A stretch of 64,000 bases of DNA from Planctomycetota bacterium (GTDB taxonomy: Bacteria > Planctomycetota > Planctomycetia > Pirellulales > PALSA-1355): positions 1-64,000 of the forward strand of contig QQVE01000068.1 of assembly GCA_003389325.1 (NCBI GenBank), written 5' to 3'. Of the stretch, positions 44,968 through 52,181 are shown in pieces. The notes under the pieces were generated by a model. It saw only the letters and a program-made list of their open reading frames with translations. It was not told where the DNA came from and did not search any database. Numbering within the stretch: the first letter of the stretch is position 1; each line of letters begins with the position of its first letter. The translations under genes and the position numbers were made by a program.

Positions 44968-45306
44968 ATGCTCAAGATGTTCGGGTATTTCGTCGATAAG
45001 TCTGATTGCGTCCACCATCGGATTTTCCCGGGCGTCGATATCTACACGGCGTGCGGCGAGCAGATGATGTTTTCGCTGGTGGAAATGGAGCCCCACGCGG
45101 TGGTCGAGGAACACAGCCATCCGCACGAGCAGATGGGATTGATGCTCGAGGGCGCGGCCGACTTCACCATCGGCGGGAAACAGCAGCGCGTCACGGCCGG
45201 CCAGATGTGGCAGATTCCCGGCGGAGTGGTGCACAAGGTGGTGGCACTCGACCAGCCGGTGCGGGCGTTGGACGTCTTTCATCCACCGCGGGACGACTAT
45301 CGCTAG
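44968..45306 (+). CDS. Small cupin-domain protein
   Basis: This 112-residue protein is a single conserved beta-barrel: a metal site from VVEEHSHPHEQMGLMLEG (three histidines and a glutamate) and the second cupin motif PGGVVHKVVAL. The start at 44968 is preceded by GCGGGGG; an ATG three codons later is also possible. Single-domain cupins serve as isomerases, dioxygenases or sugar-binding regulators; no function can be assigned. The lipoprotein gene begins ten bases after its stop, which suggests an operon. Confidence 0.8.
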   Translation: MLKMFGYFVDKSDCVHHRIFPGVDIYTACGEQMMFSLVEMEPHAVVEEHSHPHEQMGLMLEGAADFTIGGKQQRVTAGQMWQIPGGVVHKVVALDQPVRALDVFHPPRDDYR

Positions 45307-45316
45307 CCAGGCAAGG

Positions 45317-46126
45317 ATGCAGGCCCAAGTGATCAACGGTGCAAGGCTGACAGCGATCGCGCCCGTGCTGGCGTTGTGCCTGGTGATGGCCGGTTGCACA
45401 TCGCTGCCCGAGTTGCCTTGGGCGCCGGTGGCCCGCGATGCTTCGGCGGGTTTCTATGAAACGGCCCGCTTGGAGTACCGCCTCGATGCCGGCAAGCTCG
45501 GCCAACCGCTGGACACGGTGCGCGTCGACGGGCGCCACGTCGGCTACGAGCAAATTGCCGCCTGCCCGGTGCCGGGCCAGTCGACCGCCACGCTGCTGAT
45601 CCAGTATCCGCATCCGGCCGGCCGGGAAGGGTTCGCCCGGGTCACGTTTTCGATCGACAGCAGCCGCGAGCCGCCAGAGTCGGGCGGCCTGAGCTTGTGG
45701 AAGACCGACGAGCTGGAGATCCCGGCGTTCGGCAATCACGAGGAAGTGCACGAGGTGTGGGCGCTGGACATTCCGCGCGGCGAGTCGGATCGTTACTTCG
45801 CGCTGCTGACCGAGCGGAACTTCTACGACGGGCAGCCGATGGAGAATGGCCCGGCGGTGCTGGCGGCCACGATCAACGGCAAGCGGCTGGAGAAGCCGTG
45901 GGAGCGGCTACCCGATCTGGATGCCCTGGCCCAGCGCGTCCGCGGCGACGGACAACTCGTGGCCTACATCCGCCCGGCGGCCCTCGCGGGCAACACCACT
46001 AGCCCCATCGCCAGCACGCAGGCCTATCGCGAGCTGTTGGCCCGCACGCAGGAATCGACGATGCCCGGGGGCGTGTCCGGCCCTGCCGATACCCGGATGG
46101 CGCGGCTGCCATACGCCTCGAAATAA
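45317..46126 (+). CDS. Lipoprotein of unknown function
   Basis: The 269-residue protein carries a lipoprotein signal ending VMAGC, with Cys27 as the lipidated residue. The mature part shows beta-rich segments (ATLLIQYPHPAGREGFARVTF) but no known motif. The C-terminal half is more helical (RLPDLDALAQRVRGDG). It is preceded at ten bases by the cupin gene and followed by the DAHP synthase leader region. I do not recognise the family. Confidence 0.6.
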   Translation: MQAQVINGARLTAIAPVLALCLVMAGCTSLPELPWAPVARDASAGFYETARLEYRLDAGKLGQPLDTVRVDGRHVGYEQIAACPVPGQSTATLLIQYPHPAGREGFARVTFSIDSSREPPESGGLSLWKTDELEIPAFGNHEEVHEVWALDIPRGESDRYFALLTERNFYDGQPMENGPAVLAATINGKRLEKPWERLPDLDALAQRVRGDGQLVAYIRPAALAGNTTSPIASTQAYRELLARTQESTMPGGVSGPADTRMARLPYASK

Positions 46127-46175
46127 CCCGCCGTGGGGATGCCCGCGCTCGTTGTGCCGGTTGTGCTGCGCGGCG

Positions 46176-46184
46176 TGGTAAAAT
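46176..46184 (+). promoter_or_regulatory. Likely extended -10 promoter element for the aro leader
   Basis: TGGTAAAAT fits the extended -10 pattern TGnTAtaaT. No good -35 hexamer is spaced correctly upstream, as is usual for extended -10 promoters. Transcription would start near 46191 and run into the leader peptide about 45-60 bases later. Confidence 0.4.
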
Positions 46185-46237
46185 ATCGGGGTCGGGCCGG
46201 GCTTGCCATCTTGCAAACGCCGCCGAGCGTAGCCAGA

Positions 46238-46333
46238 ATGAGAGACATGATGAATTCCTACCACGGCTACTTTTGGTACTTTTTTAGCCCGCGGGTCGCG
46301 GGGCCGTGGGAGGATCGTTCTCGTTCCTCCTAG
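46238..46333 (+). CDS. Aromatic-rich leader peptide of the DAHP synthase attenuator
   Basis: This 31-residue reading frame (starts at 46238, 46247 or 46250 share one frame; GAGAG precedes the last two) reads MNSYHGYFWYFFSP in its central part. Residues 8-16 contain seven aromatic residues in nine codons: three Tyr, three Phe and one Trp. Such a stretch is expected of a peptide that senses aromatic aminoacyl-tRNA supply. It ends with TAG at 46331-46333, and the RNA that follows can fold as an attenuator (46261-46390). The peptide has no other likely function. Its position, just before the first gene of aromatic synthesis, fits the role. Confidence 0.85.
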   Translation: MRDMMNSYHGYFWYFFSPRVAGPWEDRSRSS

Positions 46334-46390
46334 GAAGCGACAAGAATCCAAAGCCCCGAGACTCGCTTAGCCGGTCTCGGGGCTTTTTTC
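46261..46390 (+). promoter_or_regulatory. Transcription attenuator upstream of the DAHP synthase gene
   Basis: Three mutually exclusive pairings can be read. Region 1 (CCACGGC, 46261-46267, inside the aromatic codons) pairs with region 2 (GCCGTGG, 46303-46309). Region 2 (46295-46304, GTCGCGGGGC) also pairs with region 3 (46353-46362, GCCCCGAGAC) at nine of ten positions: the antiterminator. Region 3 pairs perfectly with region 4 in the terminator stem, followed by six T. Ribosome stalling on Tyr, Phe or Trp codons would block region 1, free region 2 and prevent termination. The layout is that of classical amino-acid attenuators. It is inferred from sequence only. Confidence 0.8.
46351..46389 (+). 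terminator. Intrinsic terminator of the attenuator
   Basis: AAGCCCCGAGAC (46351-46362) and GTCTCGGGGCTT (46374-46385) form a perfect 12-bp stem with an 11-base loop, followed by a T-run ending at 46389. It is the strongest intrinsic terminator in the window. The distance from the leader stop codon is short (17 bases). Confidence 0.93.
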
Positions 46391-46445
46391 GTTTCAGCGT
46401 CCAACCAGCCATCCATCCCAAGCTCGACAGTACTGGAGTTTCCCC

Positions 46446-47459
46446 GTGATCGTTGTCATGAAACAAGAAGCCAGCGAGGGCGACGTTGAACACATGGTTC
46501 AGCGCATCGAATCGCTGGGGTTGAAAGCCCACGTGATCGTCGGCACGGAACGCACGGTCATCGCCGCGGTGGGCGATGATCGCAAAACGCACAAGGAATC
46601 CCTGGAAAGTGGTCCCGGAGTCGCTTCGGTCATGCCGATTCTCGCCCCCTACAAAGTCGCCAGCCTGGAACTGAAACGCGAACCGACGATGATACGCGCC
46701 GGCAGCTTAAGTTTGGGCAACGGCGCCGTCGGCGTGATCGCCGGGCCGTGCTCGGTCGAGACCGAGGAGCAACTGATCAAAACGGCCGAGGCCGTCAAGA
46801 AGGCGGGCGCCACGGCGCTGCGTGGCGGAGCGTTCAAGCCGCGCACCAGCCCTTACAGCTTCCAGGGGTTGAAGGAAGAAGGGCTGCGGCTGCTGGCCGC
46901 CGCGCGCGACGCCACGGGCCTGGCCATCGTGACCGAAGTCGTGGCCACCGAGGACGTGGACCTCGTGGCCCGCTACGCCGACGTGCTGCAAGTCGGCGCC
47001 CGCAACATGCAGAACTACCGCTTGCTCGAGGCGGTGGGCAAGACCGACCGGCCCGTGCTGCTGAAGCGCGGCCCCAGCGCAACGATCGACGAGTTGCTGC
47101 TGGCGGCCGAGTACATCCTCGACGCGGGCAACCCCAACGTGATGCTCTGCGAGCGCGGCATTCGCACCTTCGAGACGCACACCCGATTCACGCTGCCCCT
47201 GGCCACCGTGGTTTACCTGCACAGCAAGACGCACCTGCCGGTGGTGGTCGACCCCAGCCACGGCACGGGCCACACGTATCTGGTGCCCAAGATGGCCGCC
47301 GCCAGCGTGGCCGCCGGAGCCGACGGGTTGATCATGGAAGTGCATCCGGACCCCGAAAACGCCCTGTCCGACGGCTACCAGTCAATGACGTTCGAGCAGT
47401 TCGACGACACGATGCGCGAGTGCCGCAAGGTGGCCGAGGCGCTGGGGCGGAAGATGTAG
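46446..47459 (+). CDS. aroF: 3-deoxy-7-phosphoheptulonate (DAHP) synthase, type I-beta
   Basis: The 337-residue protein starts at GTG 46446 (MIVVMKQEASEGDVEHMVQR), the usual opening of the class with an N-terminal ferredoxin-like regulatory domain (about 1-70). The catalytic barrel follows: VIAGPCSVETEEQL, GAFKPRTSPYSFQGL, QVGARNMQNYRLL, LKRGPSATIDELLLAAEYI and VDPSHGTGHTYL. It joins phosphoenolpyruvate and erythrose 4-phosphate in the first step toward Phe, Tyr and Trp. Expression is probably set by the upstream attenuator, and the N-terminal domain can bind an aromatic end product in relatives. Confidence 0.96.
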   Translation: MIVVMKQEASEGDVEHMVQRIESLGLKAHVIVGTERTVIAAVGDDRKTHKESLESGPGVASVMPILAPYKVASLELKREPTMIRAGSLSLGNGAVGVIAGPCSVETEEQLIKTAEAVKKAGATALRGGAFKPRTSPYSFQGLKEEGLRLLAAARDATGLAIVTEVVATEDVDLVARYADVLQVGARNMQNYRLLEAVGKTDRPVLLKRGPSATIDELLLAAEYILDAGNPNVMLCERGIRTFETHTRFTLPLATVVYLHSKTHLPVVVDPSHGTGHTYLVPKMAAASVAAGADGLIMEVHPDPENALSDGYQSMTFEQFDDTMRECRKVAEALGRKM

Positions 47460-47526
47460 GAACGGCGAGGCTCGAGCGTGAGACTTGAGGCGCGAGGGTT
47501 GCGCTGGCGCGGAACTTCTCGGCGCG

Positions 47527-48789
47527 CTAGCGGGCGGTGATCACGATTTGGCCGTCGGCGAACGTGACGGCGAGGCCGGCGCTCTTGATGGCGGCGGCCA
47601 GGGCCGCACCGGCAGTGGCGGGCTCGAGCTTGACGCTAACCGGCGTGCGGCGATGCTTGCCGGCGCGGCGGAGCGCTTCTTCGTCGAGTACGACCGGCAC
47701 GCCCGTCAGGTCGCCGATGAAGCCGGCAAACTGCGCGATGGGCACGTTGTCGAACTCGACGGCCGCCACGCGCACGCCCAGCCGCGCTCGGATTTCGGTC
47801 TCCGGCAGCGGTGTAGGCGTGGCCGGGGTGTCGGCGTCGGTTGGCGCCGAGTCGCCCGGGGCAGGCGGATCTGGGATGCTGACGTCGTCCGGCGGAGTGC
47901 TTTCGGTGGAGGACGACGGCGTCGAGGCCCCGGCGTCACCTTGGACCACGCCGGACGTCAAGTTTCCGCTAACGGGTACCGGCTCGAGCTTGAGCGAAGG
48001 GCCGGACGGAGCGGGCGCCTCTCCAACGGTGCCCTGCGGCGCGGGCGCGGGTTGATCGGAGCTGGGGCTCGGCGTTACAGGACGCGTGGACTCTGCGGCC
48101 GGCTCCGCTTCGCGAGGCGTGGGCGACGTCGTGGGTCCGGCAGCCAACTGATTCTGTGGCGGTTGAGGCTCGTCAGGCGGCCCGGGTTCAGCGGCTGGCG
48201 TCGCGGCGGCTTCCGGCTGCGGATCGGCCGTGGGGGTCGAGGTAGCCTCGAGTTCACTGGCGGCAGGTTGGGCCGCCGCGGGCGCTTCGGCCACGGTCTT
48301 GGGCGCCGGGGCCTGCAGCGCGATCACCGTCCAAACCGTACCGCCCAGAGCGACGCCGCCCAGAAGTCCGGCCAGCAACGTCCAGTGTTTTGTTGCCAGG
48401 GACGTGAGTTGGGCCAGGAGCGTGGGGGCCGGTTCGGCGGGAGGTGCCGGGCTGGCGGTCGCCTCGACAGTTTCCGGGGTCGGTGGTGCTGAGGCGGCGG
48501 CACTCGGTTCGGCGGCGGGGCGCGGGGGCAAGGCCGGCGGCACGGCAGCCGCAGCGACCGGGCGGGGCTCTTCGGCCGCTGCCGGTTCGGGCTCGGCCGC
48601 GGCAGGCTCCGCTTCGGCCACGGGCTCGGTTGGGCTATCGCCGCTTCCCGGTTTCTTCCAATCGACCGGAGGAACGACCTGCACCATGCTTCCGCACTTG
48701 GGACAGGCCAGAATTTCCCCGATTACCGACTCGTCTTTGACGAGCAGCTTGGCTTTGCACGTCGTGCAGTGGATGGAGAAGTGTTCCAC
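47527..48789 (-). CDS. Zinc-ribbon transmembrane protein with an STN/secretin-like C-terminal domain
   Basis: This 420-residue protein starts with a zinc ribbon (C8, C11, C29, C32 in CTTCK and CPKCGS). Residues ~45-125 are rich in Pro, Ala and Glu. A membrane helix lies at about 136-158. A second Pro/Thr/Ala-rich stretch runs to ~330, and the last ~90 residues fold as VAAVEFDNVPIAQFAGFIGD and VVLDEEALRRA, continuing with VTFADGQIVITAR at the end. That pattern (a short strand, helix and GxVxxFxxxQ-like ending) resembles STN/secretin N-domains. The pseudokinase gene upstream shares the scheme. The function is unknown; membrane signalling or cell-envelope assembly is possible. Confidence 0.6.
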   Translation of the reverse strand: MEHFSIHCTTCKAKLLVKDESVIGEILACPKCGSMVQVVPPVDWKKPGSGDSPTEPVAEAEPAAAEPEPAAAEEPRPVAAAAVPPALPPRPAAEPSAAASAPPTPETVEATASPAPPAEPAPTLLAQLTSLATKHWTLLAGLLGGVALGGTVWTVIALQAPAPKTVAEAPAAAQPAASELEATSTPTADPQPEAAATPAAEPGPPDEPQPPQNQLAAGPTTSPTPREAEPAAESTRPVTPSPSSDQPAPAPQGTVGEAPAPSGPSLKLEPVPVSGNLTSGVVQGDAGASTPSSSTESTPPDDVSIPDPPAPGDSAPTDADTPATPTPLPETEIRARLGVRVAAVEFDNVPIAQFAGFIGDLTGVPVVLDEEALRRAGKHRRTPVSVKLEPATAGAALAAAIKSAGLAVTFADGQIVITAR

Positions 48790-48930
48790 GATCTGGGCAT
48801 GGTCCGAAAGGTGCCCAAGGGAGCGTCGCCGCGGGTCAACTCTCCAGTATAGTGTTTGCCGCGCGGCAACTCGCGAATAAACGCGCAGAATTCGGCGTTT
48901 TTTGACGGTACAGGCCCTGCAGCGGGCACC

Positions 48931-51900
48931 TCAGAAGCCCGCGGGCAACGCATCCCCGCGCTTGGCGGCCGCCGCCCGAGTTGTGATCCAGACGGTTTCT
49001 TGGCCCTGGTCGTCGGGTTTGACGACGTAGATCAGCTTACCTTCGGGGTTCGCCAGCTTGAGCAGTTCGCGCAGGATTTCCGCGGCCGGCTGGTCGCGCT
49101 GGTCGACGTTGGCCAGCGATTGGTTCTTGGTGATCCCTTCCAATTGCAAGTCGGAACCGAGGATCACGATCGGCACGCCCATCTCTTGCGAGACGGTTTC
49201 CATGGCCCGGTCGAGCGCCTCGCGGGGAAAGCTGAGTGAGATCTTCTGCTTGAGCGCTTCGCTGACCGTGCGCGGCGCGGCGGGCGTCGCCACGGCAGGA
49301 GCTGCGCCGACGCCGGAAGCTTCGAGCAAGGTGAGCTCCGCGGCCATCAGCAGATTGTGCGCGGCCTGGGCGGGAAGGTAGGCATTGAGCACGGCCTGGC
49401 CGTCGACGGCGCCAGAGCGCGTGTAGTCGCGGGCCAACTGCAGCATCCGCGGAAACCGCATGATGACCATCCGGCCGTGCGGCTGCGTGTCGAGCCGGGC
49501 GACATACGACTCGACTCGTTCGGGCACGGTGCGCCAGCGTCCTTGCAGCATCTCGACCAACTCCAGCGGCTTGCGCTCCACCGGCGCCACGGCCCGCAAC
49601 TCGACGAACAGTTCCGGCTCGACATGGGCACTGGCCAGCACGGCCTCGATGTCGTTTGCCAGGAAACCTTCGAGCGGCTCGATGAGTTGCGTTAGATGGC
49701 CGGCCAGCAGCGGGCGGCCGTCGGTCAGCAGGTAGCTGGGCGTGAAGAGGAGAGTCACCTGTCGGCTAGCGTCGGACTGCTCGAGCAGCTTCTCGATGCC
49801 GCTGCGCAACAGCGGTTGGCCGCCGAACTCGAGAATCTGTTCCATCGTGGCAGGCGACGCCACGGCCACGACGCGGCCGCCGCCCGACTCGGGCAGATAG
49901 TAAGCGCGCTTGTCGCCGAGATAGTAGCGCGTTGATCCTTGGAGCGCGGTGCGGGGTTGGCCCCAGGCGGCGAACAAGTCTTTTTCTGGCACGTCTTCGG
50001 CCAGCCGCATCACGTACGACGTTTGCGGCACCAACTCGTCGTCGGGTGCCACGGCGATGGTGAGCTGCTCGATTTGCGCCAGCTCGACGCCCAATGTCCG
50101 GCGGAGATGTTCGACGGCCCAAGGCCCGGCCGGACCGAGGGCATCCAGCAGCTTCGGCCCTTCGGACGTGGCCAGCAACTCGGCTGGACGCAGCACGAGG
50201 ATCACCTGCGCTCCATTGGGCAGGTACGCGAGCTCGAGCGGCGGGCCCGAGGTGGGCGATGCCCAGAGGGTCTGACCGTCGTCGGGGATGTCACCAGCGG
50301 TCGGCTCGTCGACCTCGAGCGAGGCTTCGTTTGCCTCGAGGGTATCGGCATCCGCGGAGCCGGCCGCCGCGGCGTTTTCTACGGCAGTCGCGCTGGCGGC
50401 GTCCGATGCCGGTTCGTCGGAGCCTCCTCCGAAGAAGATCAGGACCGCAACGACGATCAGCAGCAGGGCGCTCGAGGCTCCCGCCACGATCAGCGGCAGC
50501 CGCGTCGACTTGGATCGCTTGCGATGCCCGAGGAAGGGCGGTCCATCGTCGGTGGCTTCGGTGACGACGACGGGAAACGCCGAACCCGAGCTGTCGTCCT
50601 GCGCTTCGTCCTGTTCGATCACGATGGCCGGCGGCACGTCGGTAGGTGTCTCGGCATCGATAGGCCTGGCGGGTGCCGCGGGCTCATCCGGCTCGATGGG
50701 CTCCGCCGGGCTGCCGGTTACCGCAGGCTTCGCCGCTTCGGCCTGCTTGGCCTGCGGAGCGGGTTTGGCTTGTTCGGCGGGTTGCGTCTGCGAGCTCGGG
50801 GCCGCCCGAGCGGGTTTGGATGCGCTCGCAGGTTTCGTGGTCTGCGGCGCCGTCGCGGGGTTGCCGGGCTCGACCTCGACGGCTTTGACGGGCTTGGCGG
50901 CCGCGGCTCGCAACTCGGCTTGGGCCGCGGCCGAGAGCGGCGCGCTCTGTTGCGGCGGCGGGGCCTTCCAATCCGCGGCGCGATGGGCCCCGTAGCCCGC
51001 CCGGGGTTTGCCCGCATCGAGATTGGGCGGCCGCTGCGGACGTCCTTTGCCAGGCGACACGAAGGGCGCAAGTTGATCGACCACCTGGCTGGCCGATTCG
51101 CAGCGCAACAACGGATCCTTGGCCAGCATCTCCTCGACCAGGTCGGCCAGCTCTGCGGGGATCTTGGAATTCAAGGCATCGAGCCGCTGCGGAACCTCGC
51201 GCTGGTGCCGTGCGATGCGCTGCTGCGGCGTTCCGCCCGGGAAAGGGACGCGGCCGGCCAGCAACTCGTACAACACGCAGCCCAGGCTGTAGACGTCGGT
51301 GCTCGTATTCGGTTTCGCGTTGCGGTCGCTCAGCTCGGGCGCCAGGTAGTCGACTAGCGGCGGCTCGTGGCGCTTTTGCCTCCACGTGGGGGCGACCAGC
51401 GGAAACTGCATCAGCCGGGCCGTGCGCGAGGCGTCGATCCAGACGTTGCGCGCACACACCGCTCCATGGACCAACTTTTGGCTTTCCAGCGCTACCAGCC
51501 CTAGCGTTGCCTGCAGGCCCAACTGGCAGGCCCGATGCACCTTGAGTTGCTGATGGGCGAGCACCTCGTCCAGCGTGTTGCCCTGCAGCCGCTCGACGAC
51601 GATGAACGGTGCCGCACCCTGTGTCACGGCACGAAAGGTGCGCGTGACGTGCGGGTTGTCGATCTTCGCGGCCCGCTGGGCCAGCTCGACCAGGTGGCGA
51701 TACTCGCGCGCGTCATCGGTCATCTGCGCCAGAAACACCAGCAGCACGCGGTTCTTGCCTTGCTGGGTCGCGCGGTAGATGCCCGAGAGGCGTCCCTGCT
51801 GGACGCGGTCGGTAATCACGAAGGGACCGAAGACGAAGGGTCCGGGGCGTCCGGCAAGCAGGATTTTTGCCTGGTAGGGCGTGAGCACCTTGGTGGCCAC

Positions 51901-52047
51901 GAGCCATTCGGCCACGCTGCGGCTGTTGGCTTGCCCCGGGGCGCCCTTCAAGCCGGCAAAATCAGCGCGAAGCTGCTGACACCGCTCTTCGGAGAGCAGG
52001 CCGCTGGCCGCGGTCAGTCGCCAGAAATCGTCGATCGAGACCGTCAT
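48931..52047 (-). CDS. Transmembrane pseudokinase with STN/secretin-like C-terminal domain
   Basis: The 1038-residue protein starts at 52047. After ~75 residues comes a Hanks-type kinase fold (about 78-330) with retained structure (VERLQGNTLDEVL; YLAPELS; DVYSLGCVLYELLAGRVPFPG) but without the catalytic residues: the VAIK lysine is replaced (VLLVFLA), HRD reads HGA (194-196) and the DFG motif is absent (RLMQFP). Asn201 of the HRDxxxxN motif survives. A Pro/Ala/Lys/Gln-rich linker (~345-510) leads to a membrane helix (517-538). The outer part of ~500 residues has an uncharacterised domain, then a C-terminal region (~930-1030: AMETVSQEMGVPIVILGS) like STN/secretin N-domains. It probably binds ligand or protein without phosphorylating. 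Confidence 0.75.
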   Translation of the reverse strand: MTVSIDDFWRLTAASGLLSEERCQQLRADFAGLKGAPGQANSRSVAEWLVATKVLTPYQAKILLAGRPGPFVFGPFVITDRVQQGRLSGIYRATQQGKNRVLLVFLAQMTDDAREYRHLVELAQRAAKIDNPHVTRTFRAVTQGAAPFIVVERLQGNTLDEVLAHQQLKVHRACQLGLQATLGLVALESQKLVHGAVCARNVWIDASRTARLMQFPLVAPTWRQKRHEPPLVDYLAPELSDRNAKPNTSTDVYSLGCVLYELLAGRVPFPGGTPQQRIARHQREVPQRLDALNSKIPAELADLVEEMLAKDPLLRCESASQVVDQLAPFVSPGKGRPQRPPNLDAGKPRAGYGAHRAADWKAPPPQQSAPLSAAAQAELRAAAAKPVKAVEVEPGNPATAPQTTKPASASKPARAAPSSQTQPAEQAKPAPQAKQAEAAKPAVTGSPAEPIEPDEPAAPARPIDAETPTDVPPAIVIEQDEAQDDSSGSAFPVVVTEATDDGPPFLGHRKRSKSTRLPLIVAGASSALLLIVVAVLIFFGGGSDEPASDAASATAVENAAAAGSADADTLEANEASLEVDEPTAGDIPDDGQTLWASPTSGPPLELAYLPNGAQVILVLRPAELLATSEGPKLLDALGPAGPWAVEHLRRTLGVELAQIEQLTIAVAPDDELVPQTSYVMRLAEDVPEKDLFAAWGQPRTALQGSTRYYLGDKRAYYLPESGGGRVVAVASPATMEQILEFGGQPLLRSGIEKLLEQSDASRQVTLLFTPSYLLTDGRPLLAGHLTQLIEPLEGFLANDIEAVLASAHVEPELFVELRAVAPVERKPLELVEMLQGRWRTVPERVESYVARLDTQPHGRMVIMRFPRMLQLARDYTRSGAVDGQAVLNAYLPAQAAHNLLMAAELTLLEASGVGAAPAVATPAAPRTVSEALKQKISLSFPREALDRAMETVSQEMGVPIVILGSDLQLEGITKNQSLANVDQRDQPAAEILRELLKLANPEGKLIYVVKPDDQGQETVWITTRAAAAKRGDALPAGF

Positions 52048-52181
52048 CTGCGCAAAGCCCCTTCCGCATGCTACTTTACCACACCGCCGCGTCCGTGGCC
52101 GCGTGAAACGCCGCGGTGTTTCGCCTATGCTGTAGTTTTCCCCGTTCGCCTTTCCCCGGCATTCCGCCGAGCAAGTTTCCG
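52048..52181. other. Divergent intergenic region between the pseudokinase and the TPR array
   Basis: These 134 bases must carry the promoters of two large divergent genes. No clear promoter or hairpin was recognised. Confidence 0.5.
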
